64,000 bases of DNA from Amoebidium appalachense (Eukaryota; Ichthyosporea): positions 3,472,001-3,536,000 of the forward strand of contig CAVNZM010000007.1 in the NCBI GenBank assembly GCA_963693365.1, written 5' to 3'. The notes below the pieces were generated by a model. It searched no databases. It saw nothing but the letters and a program-made list of their open reading frames with translations, and was not told the DNA's origin. This document shows, one piece after another, positions 42,136-54,426 of the stretch. A program made the position numbers and the translations under genes. The number at the start of each line of letters is the position of its first letter. The first letter of the stretch is position 1.

Positions 42136-42180
42136 CTGCGGGGACGGCGGGGCCTGAGGGGGGACTTCAGGAGTGGAGGG

Positions 42181-42540
42181 GAGAGTAGCCGGCGGGCGGG
42201 TCCGTGGGGTATGGGCCGCGGAGGCGCGTATCCGCGGGAGGGAGCGGGCGGAGGGCGCGGGAGGGGGGCCGCGGCGGGGGGGGAGGCGCGGCGGGGAGGG
42301 AAGAAGGGAAAAAAAGAAAGCCAAAACCCCCCCCACCCCCCCCACCCCCACCCCCCCCCACAAATAAAACAACCCCCACCTCCCCCCGCCCCCAACCCAA
42401 CACAATACCACAGACACACCGAGTAGATGGCTCGGACAGACACATATCACTAGACGATTGATGCCAGACGTAGGCGGAAAAGCACGAAGTCTACAGACGC
42501 AAGCCAACACCTTGCACCACGCCACAGCATAACCTCTCTC
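42181..42540. other. Degraded centre of the D4/D5 inverted repeat
   Basis: Here the D4 gag start and the D5 A1 repeat are recognisable only with many missing bases: for example CACATATCACTAGA is kept while neighbouring bases drop out. In the middle, C-runs and GGCGCGGC-rich DNA replace the normal sequence. The pattern of scattered single-base losses is unlike the rest of the window and suggests poor consensus, or a true scrambled junction. Confidence 0.7.
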
Positions 42541-43565
42541 CCTATCTCCCACGCGTCAGCAGCGCGAAAAGCGCACAGCGCCGCCCGCCGCGCACAGCGC
42601 GACCCGCAGCCCCCGCCAGGGCGCACGGCCACGGACCGGACCGCTACTCCCCCCACGAGTCCCCCGCCCCCGTCCGGGCCCCCCCACCGCCAAGCACCAG
42701 ATGGCGCCCCGCCCCCGCGCCCCCGCGCGCCCCCACCGGGGAGGTTTCCCCGGGGCTGCATCTCGGCCCTGACTAGACCTACCTGCCCTGCCCGCGCCCC
42801 CCATCACAGGTGAGAACACTGGCGACATCAGCCGGGCACACTCCCGCTTCCCCCGCGGATGTGCTGGCAGATTGCGCGCCAATCGTTTGTCGACCTGTAT
42901 AGTTCACCCCCGCCGCCCTCCTGGCCCCATCCAAGAAAGGTCAGCATCTGCGCATGGCCGACGACGGCAGCACGAGACGTTTCGCCAAGACAAACCCGTT
43001 CCCCTGCGTTCACTCGTCATTTGGATCCAAGCTTGGACCCATTACAGGCCGCCAAGCACCACCTCGGCCTCCCCACGGACAAAGACGTACTTGGACTCAG
43101 CACATCACTCGCCTCAGCACCCGATACCCGTGGGCCCAGATCCACAACTATGACGTATACGCCCGCACCATTGCCCACCAGCAGGGTCGGGCTCCGATCG
43201 AGTGCCCAACCTGCTCGCCCAACTCCACCAGGATCTCCTCCTGCCACCCACTCTGCTCATCCCGGACGCATGTCAGCGCTGGGCTTCCCCGACCACCCCA
43301 GCGCGGCCTGCCCCATGTACCCCAAGCCCGGCTGTGGTCTGACGGCTAGCCGCCCCACAAGCCCGGCGGGGGTCAAACCCCTAACCGCCCTGGCCCGCAA
43401 CCCGGCCCGGCAAAACCGGCCCGACCCGTGGATCTACCCGCGACGCACTGCAGGAATTTCCACATTAACGGTCGGTCCTGCGCTAAGCAGCCCTGCCCCT
43501 TCTCCCACGTGTGCCCGCTCTGCTCTGGCACACACCCCCGCAAAGACTGCAAGCACAATGCCTAG
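42541..43565 (+). pseudogene. D5 gag, base-dropped
   Basis: The sequence follows the gag of D6 but with frequent one- or two-base deletions, which scatter the protein over three frames. From about 43440 onwards the copy is clean, and the C-terminal fingers end at KDCKHNA with TAG at 43563-43565. Confidence 0.8.
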
Positions 43566-43834
43566 TCTACGCGCACACCCACACACAAGCTAGAAATAGG
43601 GGTAGGAGCTAGGACACAGAGACAGGGAAACGGAGCTCGGGAGAACGGGCCAATAGGGCTGAGTACAAAATTTCGCAGGCCAACTACGGCGCCCGCGCGC
43701 ATCAAGAATAAATGTCCCTACACAAAGACGTTTATTCTGGCCACTGCACATAATTTTACTCCCCCCCCATCCCACGAGCCTCCCCCCCCCCTTACACTCA
43801 CCTAGCACTCCCTCCCCCCCCTTCTTCTACCTCT

Positions 43835-45646
43835 GTGTCCGCCCACACCCCCGCGTGCTCGGGCACATTCCCCTGCACAGGGCCCCGCTGCCCTCCCTGC
43901 CAACCCTCACTTGGGCCCAGCTGCCCTACTCTAACCCCCCGGCCCCCCCCCCCCCCCCCCCCGCTGCCGGGATCTCCCCAAGGGTACACCACCCTTGCTA
44001 ACCACCCCTTCCCCCGAGGCTCAGACCCGGAGGCCCGCCCGCTGCCCCAGCACCACATTGACACCTCCCGCCTCCGGGAACTGCTGGCCTCCTACCCGGA
44101 CCAACCATTCGCCGCACAACTCCTCCACGATGTCGAATTCGGCGTCGACATCGGCTATCGCGGCCCCTCCACCTCTCGGGTGGGCCCCAACCTACCCACC
44201 ACCCCGGAGGCAGCTGCCGCTCTCACGGTGGATATTGCCAAAGAAGTCGCCCTCGGCCACCTGCGCGGCCCCCTCTCCCCGGCCCAATTCTTTGACGAAT
44301 TTCCGGTCCACCGTTCCTCCCCCATCGGCGCCGTTACCAAGAAAGGGAACCCCCCCAAGTACCGTCGAATCCACCACCTCTCCTGGCCCCGGGGTAGCAG
44401 TGTCAATGACAGCATCACCTACCCCGACGAACTTCAGTACATTCGCGCCCGGGATGTCACCCAACTCATTCTCGACGCAGGCCCCGGCTGCTACATGGCC
44501 GTGGCAGATGTGCAGGCTGCCTTCCGGCACATGCCCATCCGACCGGAAGACCACCACTTAATGGCATTCAAATGGCAAGGGCATTTTTACGTTGAAACCA
44601 GACTGCCCTTCGGCCTGAAATCTAGCCCAGCCATCTGGGAACGGATCGCGGCCACCCTACAGTGGCTGGCACACCAGCACGGTATTACCCTCATCCGCCA
44701 CTACGTAGACGACTGGATTATAGTCGCCCCCACACAAGAGCAGTGCCAACGTCACCTATCCACCTTCCTGCAACTCTGCCGAGAGCTGCACATTGCCATC
44801 TCCGAAGACAAGATGCAGGGCCCGGCTACCCGTGTCGTCTTCATCGGTATCGAATTCGACTCCATCACCATGGAGGCACGAATCCCGGCTTCCAAGCTCT
44901 CGGACCTACTCGACCTCACTTCCCACCCAAAGCCCACCATCACCATTCGGGACCTCCAGTCCCTCCTCGGCAAACTCACCTGGTGTGCCCAGCTGGTTCC
45001 CCCCGGGAGGGCCTTCTCCCAGCGCCTATGGGCCCTTCTCCGGACCCACCCACACCTTGCCGGCCACCACCACATACGACTGACTGCTGCCGCCCGGGCC
45101 GACATAGCCGAATGGCACCAGTTCCTCACATCATGGAATGGGGTGCACCTCATCACACCCCCCACATACACCACCCTGGCCACTGATGCTGCCGGATCGG
45201 TGGGTCTAGGAGGCCACTGGCTCGACCAATGGTTCTTCATGCCCTGGTCCCCCTCCACCCAAGCCCTCTATGCTCATGAGGGTAAACTCGGTTCTTCCGT
45301 CATCGAACTCCTGGCCATCGCAGCCGCCGTGGCCCTCTGGGCCCCCTCCTGGTCCACCCACCATGTCCGTATTTTATGCGACAACACGGGTGCTGTGTCT
45401 GACCTGCACTCCCGGTCTTCCCCCCACCCCGTGATGGCCAAACTTATTCGGTTCATCACCCGCATGGAAATGCAATACCAATTTACGTTACAGGCATCCT
45501 ACCTACCAGGACCCCTCAACCATCTGGCCGATGCCATTTCTCGTAACCAACTTCCCCGGGCCCGACGACTCCGACCTTCCCTGCAACCGGAGCCCTGCCC
45601 CTTCCCCTCCTGGGTCCACGAGTTCCTATCCCTTCCCTTGGGCTAA
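43835..45646 (+). CDS. D5 reverse transcriptase-RNase H
   Basis: The 603-residue counterpart of the D4 ORF has a shorter poly-Pro run. All catalytic signatures are present: MAVADVQAAF, YVDDW, ATDAAGS, VIELLA, CDNTGAV, LADAIS. The frame starts at GTG, with no upstream ATG in frame nearby. It lies 270 bp after the gag stop. That interval includes an AATAAA word and a CACTCACCTAG acceptor-like site. Confidence 0.92.
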   Translation: MSAHTPACSGTFPCTGPRCPPCQPSLGPSCPTLTPRPPPPPPPLPGSPQGYTTLANHPFPRGSDPEARPLPQHHIDTSRLRELLASYPDQPFAAQLLHDVEFGVDIGYRGPSTSRVGPNLPTTPEAAAALTVDIAKEVALGHLRGPLSPAQFFDEFPVHRSSPIGAVTKKGNPPKYRRIHHLSWPRGSSVNDSITYPDELQYIRARDVTQLILDAGPGCYMAVADVQAAFRHMPIRPEDHHLMAFKWQGHFYVETRLPFGLKSSPAIWERIAATLQWLAHQHGITLIRHYVDDWIIVAPTQEQCQRHLSTFLQLCRELHIAISEDKMQGPATRVVFIGIEFDSITMEARIPASKLSDLLDLTSHPKPTITIRDLQSLLGKLTWCAQLVPPGRAFSQRLWALLRTHPHLAGHHHIRLTAAARADIAEWHQFLTSWNGVHLITPPTYTTLATDAAGSVGLGGHWLDQWFFMPWSPSTQALYAHEGKLGSSVIELLAIAAAVALWAPSWSTHHVRILCDNTGAVSDLHSRSSPHPVMAKLIRFITRMEMQYQFTLQASYLPGPLNHLADAISRNQLPRARRLRPSLQPEPCPFPSWVHEFLSLPLG

Positions 45647-45858
45647 CCCCCCCCCCCCCCCCCAGATCCCCGCCGGAGCACACCAGATGGCCCCCCACTT
45701 GCTCCGACCGAGCGCGAGCCACCACACCCGCAGGAAGCCAGCCCGAGCCAACCCGACCCGGCCTTTATGGGCAAAAACACGATTTCTTGTGGCATCTCGG
45801 CGCAACCTCCTCCGTCCTCCCTCCCGGCCTCCCCACACACTCCGCCTGGGTGCCCAGT
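45647..45858 (+). pseudogene. D5 YR N-terminal part, base-dropped
   Basis: This stretch corresponds to the YR N-terminal codons but lacks many single bases compared with D4 and D2. It ends at TGCCCAG, where the copia-3 LTR begins. A continuous frame is not possible here. Confidence 0.8.
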
Positions 45859-45859
45859 G

Positions 45860-46788
<929 letters not shown>

Positions 46789-46800
46789 GGTTAAAGGCCC
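46789..46800 (+). promoter_or_regulatory. Copia-3 putative primer-binding site
   Basis: GGTTAAAGGCCC differs at two positions from GGTTATGGGCCC of copia-1 and lies after an AACA end, as there. Priming by an initiator tRNA-Met fragment is inferred. Confidence 0.5.
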
Positions 46801-46906
46801 ATTTTCGCACGCTCTCGCAACACATACTCTCGCTGCAATCAAAAATATTCAAATTTGAATACCGATCTGATTCCTCTCTCACGCATCATCTGACTGATTG
46901 ATCACC

Positions 46907-49900
46907 ATGTCGGAGAAACCTGCGTATCTCAACCTCACCCCCTGGAAAGGGGATGACACCACGGACAAGAAGTCCGGCAAACGTCTCACCTATTATGAGT
47001 GGGAACCCGTCATCTTCCGGTACCTACGTACTACCACCGCGGCCAAGTTAGTGCCCGTCATCAAGGCCCCCGAGTGGGTCGACCCTTCCGACGAGACTCG
47101 GAATGAGTGGCACGGCTATGACACTGAGGAGGCCTACACCGAGGCTTCCAACCTCCTTGAACAGATGTTTACTCAACTCGTCTCCAATGATGAGCTGTAT
47201 AACTCTGGTCAAATCCACGATGATGTGTCACCTGCCCAAGCTTTCCACAACCTCCGTATGACCTATGCGGCTGAACGTGAAGATCGTGCTCGTCAAATCC
47301 TCCTCGACTACCATGAGCTTGAACTCAAAGACTTCAAGACCGTCACGGCCTACCTCACCATGGCACGCCGTCTGTGCACTACCCTGCACATCCTCGAAGA
47401 GCCCATTCCTCACAAGACTATGGTTGATAACTTCTTCATCCACCTCAAGAAGAACCGTAAGTTAGTTTGTACCGACATCCAGGCCATGATTGCCGACTAC
47501 TTCCGTCGTACCATCAACTACGAGACCTACAACCGTCTAATCAGTGACATCCGAGCTGCAGAGATCCGTGAAGGTCTCATCGACTCTGGGTCCGGGTCCT
47601 CCTCCACCGTCCGAACAGCACGTGCCCTGCAAAGCCGTGTACTCACCAAGGACGACCTCAGACACCGGATCCCCCGACGTGACAGCTCCGTCTCCCGTCA
47701 CCCCCGCGGTCGTCCCACCGATCGATCCCCCTCAGTTGACCGTGATTACTCACGGTCCCGTTCCCCCGGCTATCGTTCCCGGTCACCCTACCCCCCACGT
47801 AAAGGGGGTAACCGTCATTCCCAGCCACCCCGAGCCAAGACCACTGGCTCCCTCGACTGTGCCTACTGTCACGAAGACCATCATGTCACACAGTGTGACA
47901 AACCTGGCTGCTCAATTGCCCGTCGTCACCGTGCCAACACCAAGTCTGGAAAAGAGGTGCATTTTGCCCTCGTGTCCACCACGGCCTCCCTACCCATGGA
48001 CCCCTGCTGGGACTCGGCTTCAAACGTCCACGTGTGCCCAGTAAAAGAGTACTTCTCTACTCTTGAGCCATGCCCCCCGACTGACGTCCACGGCCTCGGC
48101 ATCGTCACTGCACATCACCGTGGTGTCATCAACCTGGCCGTCACCTACAACGGAGTAACATCAGTCCTGAGCCTCAACACCCTCTATGTACCCGACTCCC
48201 CAGCCTTCCTGATATCACCCTCAATGGCCTCCAAGTCGGGTCTCCTTGCCCACCTCGATGATGAGGATGCATTCCCATCATACCTCTACACTCGTGGTGG
48301 CAACATCGTGTGTTCCCCCACAGGCACAGATGGACTGTACTTCATCACTGACTATGAGATACGTCCCTCCATCCCTCGGACCGTCACTGCTCTGGTAGCC
48401 AACGTCAAGGTCAACAATGATCCTCAGCTCTGGCACCACCGTCTCGGCCATCGTGCCCTGTCCACCCTCACCAAGATGGTGAGAGGTGACCTCGTGACAG
48501 GCCTCCCCTCATCCCTCTCAGTGGCTGACACCACTGACTGCTTCGGTTGTGTCTCCGGCAAGACCACCAAGGCCCCATTCTCCGGCACCAGAACCCAGTG
48601 CCCCTTCCCCGGTGCCAAGTGGCACATGGACTTCTTCGAGCCTCCCTGTGCCTCCTATGGTGGCTACAAGGTGGCCCTCGTGTGTACCTGTGATGCCTCC
48701 GGCTACACCATCGTGTACCTCCTCCGTGATCGATCCGAAACTCTCGAATACGTCAAGGCCCTGGTTGAGACTACTGACAAGCAACCCGACAAGGTGGTGA
48801 CCCACTTCCGTTCAGACTCTGGGTCCGAGTTCACCTCCCACGCTATGGAGCAGTACTGCCAGTCCAAGGGCATCATTCAGGAATTTGCCCCGGTTGACTG
48901 CCCCCAACTCAACGGCTTCGTTGAACGTAAGATGAGGGATCTGCAGGAGATCGTTCGGTGCTTCCTTCATCAGGACAAGGCCGACTCCCTTTCCCCCAAA
49001 CTGTGGGGAGCTGCTCTCAAGCATGCTGCCTACATCATCAACGTGACCCCGGCCAGAGCTGCCAATGGCCGTACACCGTTTGAAATTTTCTACGGTGTCA
49101 AGCCTGACATCTCCCACCTGCACGTGTTCGGCTGCCCAGCCTATGTACACGTCCCTGCATCCAAACGAGACAAGTTGGCCTCTACCGTCAAACTCGGCAC
49201 CTACGTGGGCTGGGATATCACCAACAAAGCCCACAAGATCATGAATCTACGTGGCAACACGGTCAACCTCTACCGCGATGTCGTCTTCGACGAATCACAA
49301 TTCACCACGGCATCCAATCAGATTTCTGTGCAGGCCACCAATCAGACGACCTCAATCGATCCATCCCTGCATTCCGGAAATTCCAATTCCGATGACGATG
49401 AAATTCCGTCGGTGATTATCCGTCGTTCCCCCCGTCGTGTACCTGCCCCCGTGGCTCCACCCACCCCCCCCCCCCCACCGGTCAGCAACCCCTGCTGCCG
49501 GCCCCTGCCGTCAATGACCACGTACCTGGTCATCTCACCCCGGTTCGTCCTGGGTCTCCGGAGTTCCACTCGGCCCCGTCCAGCCCCGTGTTATCCGACT
49601 CCCCCCTCAACACGGCACCCATCCCTGGCTTCCAGGCCCCCATCCCCGACCACCGAGTGTCTGTCCCAGACAACCCCCCGGCCCCTGAGCCCCTCCGTAC
49701 CGTTCCCCGTCGTTCCTCCCGTCACGGTCTCTCCTCCCGGCCTGCAATGGCTATGGTGAGCATCTCCCGACCCAGCCTTGATGTGTCTCAGCTGCCCCGG
49801 TCAATTCAGAAGCTGTGCTCTGGCACCAAGGGTGATGAAGTGGTGACTGCCCTCACTGCCGAGTACAAGGCTTTCATCGACAAGGACATCTTCGACGTAG

Positions 49901-51342
49901 TTGAGCCCCCCTCCGATGCCAACATCATCCGATTCAAGTGGATTGTCACGGAGAAGGTCCTCAACTCTGCTGGTGACACCAAGATCAAGGGTCGTGGTGT
50001 GGCAAAGGGTTTCACCCAAGTCTACGGTGTTGACTACGGTGAAAACTCTTCCCCCGTCGTCATGTCCTCCTCCGTCCGTGCCCTGCTTGCCCTCGGTGTG
50101 CAACAGGACCACGAGATCCATCAACTCGACATCAGCACGGCCTTCCTCAACAGCCCCCTCAACGAGACTTTGTACATGGAGCAACCTCCTGGTTTTATCC
50201 TCCCTGGCAATGAACACAAAGTCTGGAAACTCAAGAAGGCCATCTACGGACTCAAGCAGGCATCCCTGGCATGGTACGAGTTCTTCAACTCCATTCTCAT
50301 TGCCCACGGCCTCACCCGTCTCCGTTCCGATCCGTGTGTCTACTTCCGTCAGTTCCCCAACGGGCACATCATCCGTTCGGGCAACTACGTTGATGATGCC
50401 ATCATCACCTGCACACGGAACTCCACCATCATGCAGGGGCTTGTTCGTCACATCACGAAGTCTGCCGAGTGCAAGGTCGGTCTGCCAGACATCTTCCTCG
50501 GCACCCAACTGCTGTACACCCGTGACTCCCTCAAGCTGCTGCAGTCCTCCTACATCAAGGACATCATCACCGACTTCAACCTGGTCGATGCCAAGCCTAA
50601 GGCCACCCCTATTCCCGTGGGCACCATCATCAACGAGACCTCCCTCTCATCCCTGCCCACCACCGTCCCCTACCGTGAACTCCTCGGCCGTCTGCTGTGG
50701 GTTGCTCGGTGCTCCCGGCCTGACATCTCGTATGCCATTGGCTACCTCGGCCGATTCAGCTCCAAGCCCACCAAGACTGCCTGGGAGCTTCTCCTCCGTG
50801 TCGTTCGTTACCTGCTCGGCACCATCAACCTCGGCCTCTACTACAAGAAGAAGGCCCCCAACAGCAAGGTGCCCATCCTTGAGTGCTACTCGGATTCTGA
50901 CTTTGCTGGTTGCCCCACCACCCGTCGTTCCACGTCTGGGTACGTCATCCTCCTCGAAGGCTCCCCCGTCACCTACCACTCCAAGCTGCAGACGATCACT
51001 GCAACTTCCACGTGTGAGGCCGAGCTCCTGGCCCTCAATGCTGCCGTGAAAGATGTTGTCTGGCACCGTGATCTACTAAAGGAGCTGGGCTACCCCATGA
51101 CTGAGCCCACCCCCGTGTACTGTGACAATCAGTCCACCATTGCTCTGGTCCACTCCAACACCATCAAGCACCGGACCAAGCACATTGCCGTTCGTTACTT
51201 CAACACCAAGGACTACATCAACAGTGGGGACGTCACTGTCACCTACATCGACACCAAGAAGAACCTGGCCGACATCTTCACCAAGCCTCTGGCTGGTCCG
51301 GCCCACGACACACACCGTGCCAACCTCAGTCTCCGTGACTGA
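46907..51342 (+). pseudogene. Copia-3 gag-pol, one frameshift in the linker
   Basis: The ATG at 46907 (ATCACCATGTCG) opens gag with the knuckle CAYCHEDHHVTQC. Protease is CWDSASN. The integrase has HHRLGH, a CFGC zinc motif and intact DD35E (FRSDSGSEF to NGFVERK). At a run of 13 C (49464-49476) the frame is lost. It continues one base over through the Pro-rich linker, RT (STAFLNSP, NYVDDAIITC) and RNase H (YSDSDFAGC, CDNQST) to TGA at 51340-51342. One more C in the run would restore a single frame, so the break may be slippage or sequencing error. Confidence 0.92.
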
Positions 51343-51471
51343 CCCATGCACTGGTGTTCATCATCGAGTGGTTTCTGAGTAGGTTGGGGCCCTGGACAGC
51401 AGTTGACACACCTACGGTGATCAAGATGCCTCCCAACGAAAGTCTACTACTCCTCATCGTTTCTCTTCATC

Positions 51472-52060
51472 AGTGGGGACTCAGTCTTCCATCGTCATAT
51501 GTGTGCATCTTCAGTGGGGATTATTCTCCACCATCCGTCGTTTATTTATATTCATATCCCACCATATATATTGGTTTTCTTCTATATTCGACTTATATAT
51601 ATGTCGAACTGGGATGGCGTCCCAGTATAAATAATTATCTATAGCCATGACGTGCTGGTTGACTGCCAGTCTAAACCTAGTCCACGGGATGCACCTTCCC
51701 CGTGTCTTAACTGGTTGACCACCAGTCTATAAATCAGTCCACAAGATGTTCATGTCTTGTGTTTACCTGGGTGGTCCCCAGTATAAACCATTAGCCACCA
51801 ACACGTCACACATACACTAGTGTTTCCTATATATATATATATATCGCCGATAACCACCATGATTTATTGTTCCGAGTCTTCAGAGGCAACCGTTGTTGTG
51901 TGCCTCTTCAGTTTTGATTTTCTCCTTCCCACCTCAAGGATCTTCGGTTTGCATCCCCGAGTGGGGAAACTTGAGTGTGACGGCCCCTCCTGTGTTTGGA
52001 CCTCATCTACCGTCACATCAACAGACACGAGAACACAAACTTCAACCCCTTGAGTGGGGA
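51472..52060 (+). promoter_or_regulatory. Four polypurine-tract motifs of copia-3
   Basis: AGTGGGGA occurs at 51472-51479, 51513-51520, 51960-51967 and 52053-52060; the last is immediately before the 3' LTR. Copia-2 has three. The stretch from the pol stop to the LTR is 718 bp and holds no supported ORF. Confidence 0.75.
51608..51781 (+). other. Stem-loop array in copia-3 3' noncoding region
   Basis: Consecutive short hairpins: ACTGGGA/TCCCAGT with a 5-nt loop (51608-51626), GACTG/CAGTC (51661-51671), CACGGG/CCCGTG (51683-51704), CTGGT/ACCAG (51711-51725), ACAAGA/TCTTGT (51741-51760) and CTGGG/CCCAG (51767-51781). Each CAGT is followed by TATAAA- or TAAACC-like spacers. A role in RNA packaging or dimerisation is possible, but only the structure is visible. 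Confidence 0.6.
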
Positions 52061-52152
52061 TGTTGGAATACGTCACCATGTATGACAGCAAGAGCCTTGA
52101 AGTATGTATGTGTCCTAGCTTGTTTGTATTCGTGTCTGCTTTCCCTCTTTGT

Positions 52153-52214
<62 letters not shown>

Positions 52215-52514
52215 CCCCCCCCCCCCCCCCCCGTATCTCTCTCTCCCTTGTTTCTGTGGGCACAGATATCTGTAGATCTGTGCACACCTGGCTCTCTTGC
52301 CTGATAAGAACTTATTGTGTTTTTATTTCTGTTTGCTCTCCTCTGTTTATCTGAGAGGTAGCGTGATTGGCTAGCCTCACTCGTTGTCTTTCCTTTATTT
52401 CAAAATGGCCTAGTTTTGTTCTCAAAAGGATGGCTCGCCAATAGTCGCGAGCGAGTACATCCGTAGATCGTGTTGTGCATTCCTGTCTGTTAATATATGT
52501 GTGTTGTGATTGTA
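52061..52514 (+). repeat. Copia-3 3' LTR, truncated
   Basis: The first 454 bp of the LTR match the 5' LTR (few differences plus a shorter CT/C tract). They stop at GTGATTG, where D5 YR sequence begins. Confidence 0.9.
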
Positions 52515-53318
52515 CAGGCCTCTTCCTTAACCGGCTACAATTCGGCCATCACCAGGCTCCACCTCGACATGGGCCTCCCTGCTCCCTACCCCCACGACAA
52601 GTCTCTGGCCTGGTTCCTACGGGGGGTGGGCCGATGGCAGCTTTCTCACAACATCCGACCCCGCTCATCCACCAGGGAACCCCTCCTCCCCTCCCACCTC
52701 CGCCTACTCCATGGCCAGTGCCCCACCAAGGCCTCCTCGGCCAATCTCCGGCTATGGACGGCCCTCATCGTCGGTTTCTGTGGTCTCCTCCGTTCAGGGG
52801 AATTTACCTCCAAGACCCTGACTTCTTTCGACCCGTCCCGTCACGTTAAACGGAAGGACGTGACCTTCAGCTACACCCCCACCGGTACTTTGTCCCATGC
52901 CACCCTCCACCTGCCAACCTCTAAGACGGATGTACAGGCCCGAGGTGTCAACGTCACCCTAGCTGCCCTGCCCCTCACCCACTTCTCCCCAGCCCATCTC
53001 CTCCGGCAGTTCCTGGATACAACGTCCGGTCAACCCGACGACCCCCTCTTCAGTCTCGGTGGCATCCCCTACACCAAGAGTGCTTTCTCTGCCGATTTCC
53101 GTGCCCTCCTCTCCCGGGCAGGCCTCTCACCCTCCCGGTTTGCCGGACACAGCCTCCGCATCGGGGGGGCCACAGCACTGGCTGAGGCTGGGGTCGACGA
53201 CTCCCGGATCAAACAACTCGGCAGGTGGTCCTCCGACTGCTTCCTGATCTATACCCGACTTCGTCCGGCCTCCATTGCTGCCACCACCACACGTGTATTC
53301 GCCTCTATTCTTAAGTGA
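52497..53318 (+). CDS. D5 tyrosine recombinase C-terminal part, fused to an LTR-derived ATG
   Basis: The ATG and five codons come from the copia-3 LTR (MCVVIV), followed in frame by QASSLTGYNSAITRLHLDMG of YR. The 273-residue frame contains every catalytic feature seen in the family: Arg in GLLRSGEF, HSLRIGG, GRW and the Tyr of IYTRL. The N-terminal DNA-binding part is missing. Function is unproven; it is the only uninterrupted catalytic YR frame in the window. Stop TGA at 53316-53318. Confidence 0.8.
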   Translation: MCVVIVQASSLTGYNSAITRLHLDMGLPAPYPHDKSLAWFLRGVGRWQLSHNIRPRSSTREPLLPSHLRLLHGQCPTKASSANLRLWTALIVGFCGLLRSGEFTSKTLTSFDPSRHVKRKDVTFSYTPTGTLSHATLHLPTSKTDVQARGVNVTLAALPLTHFSPAHLLRQFLDTTSGQPDDPLFSLGGIPYTKSAFSADFRALLSRAGLSPSRFAGHSLRIGGATALAEAGVDDSRIKQLGRWSSDCFLIYTRLRPASIAATTTRVFASILK

Positions 53319-53347
53319 AACCTTTGGAGCAAGCATACTGCTCTCGT

Positions 53348-54002
53348 GCCGTGGTTTACAACCATTGCAGGTTCACTTTCGTCCAAGGGGATGTCCCCCT
53401 AGAGGCAACACACGTCCCGGAGTAGTTTTCATAGAGGTTTTATTTGTGGAAATTATTGACATAAATATTTTTCTGGGCAAACACGTAGGATGGGTGTTCG
53501 ATACCAACATAACCATGTAGGCTTCATTTCGTGTTTTAGCAGTTAGCGGTTGGCTGCCCGCACACGGGCACCTATTAGCCAGTCAAAACATCAGATACCA
53601 CAGATCACTAGACCGAGTTATGATTGGCTCGGATCAGATTTCACATATCACTAGATCGATTTTTGATTGGCTCAGATCGGTAGGCTTAGGTATATAAGCA
53701 CGACAGTTTTTAGCAGATCAGCAAGCTACAAACACATCTTCTGTGTTTAGCATCCACAGCCTTACAGCTATATATTCCTTTTCACCCACCCACCTACACC
53801 CACACACAACCCCCATTGATCCACACATACGTGCTGTTTTTTCACGGGGCGAAGACTTCCCCCGTTTTTTGGGCACATGGACCTCACGGATCAATAAATT
53901 GATGACTGGGGGCTTGCCGTGGTTTACAACCATTGCAGGTTCACTTTCGTCCAAGGGGATGTCCCCCTAGAGGCAACACACGTCCCGGAGTAGTTTTCAT
54001 AG
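53348..54002 (+). repeat. D5 right terminus: B1-A2-unique-B2
   Basis: B1 is 53348-53434, A2 53435-53784, the unique part 53785-53915 and B2 53916-54002. The A2 promoter (TATATAAG, 53691-53698) faces out towards 54 kb. The unique part carries AATAAA (about 53903-53908). Confidence 0.9.
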
Positions 54003-54218
54003 ATGTAATAAGATGTCCAAACATAATCCATAACACACCTTATGTATATCCATGGGCCATCCCCAAGACTGTAACAATACCATCCATATTACTGTCGTAA
54101 AACGATATATCGTACAGTACAAACGGTCGTAAGACGATACATAATATCGTCGACATGTGGACTACGACATACAAACATGCTCGCCGGATATCGTAGATTT
54201 CACCATATTTTGGAGTAC
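54003..54218. other. AT-rich TCGTAA spacer, possible intron
   Basis: The segment is rich in TCGTAAAACGATAT-like words. It lies on the 3' side of the minus-strand gene described next and may be part of its intron, into which D5 inserted. Confidence 0.45.
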
Positions 54219-54426
54219 TAGCAAAATATTCAATGCAGAGTTCTTGTCGGTCATACGATACGGCATCTTGCAGTAGTATTTGTGTGCACGCTCCCAGCTC
54301 TCAGCGGACTCCACCGGGCCAAAGAGGCGATAGTCGTCAGAATAATGCACACCAGCATGGAATTTCGATGTTTTGAGTTCGTTTTTGGTGGAGTCCTTGA
54401 AGCACTCGTACGCAGCTTTGCCGAAC
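54219..54426 (-). CDS. Minus-strand gene, exon 2 (unknown protein)
   Basis: On minus, an AAAAAACGCAG acceptor (AG at 54427-54428) leads into codons for FGKAAYECFKDSTKNELKTS and later DDYRLFGPVESAESWERAHK and PYRMTDKNSALNIL. The composition is that of an ordinary soluble protein with no low-complexity bias. The donor may be GCTA|GTACTC at 54219 or a GTGAAA site slightly further on. The family is not recognised. Confidence 0.6.

Larger units (their letters stand above)
37266..42180 (-). mobile_element. D4: YR retrotransposon with intact RT-RNase H ORF
   Basis: On minus, the order is a degraded 5' end (see 42181-42540), gag (42180-41172), RT-RNase H (40890-39040), YR (39155-37951), B1 (37921-37835), A2 (37834-37485), unique segment and B2 (37352-37266). 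It forms a near-perfect inverted repeat with D5. It is the best template for the family's full organisation. Confidence 0.9.

Noticed and set aside
53785-53915. Stem GGGGCGAAG/CTTCCCC as a bacterial-type terminator
   Set aside because: The context is a eukaryotic retroelement end; the AATAAA-type signal there is the more likely 3'-end feature.
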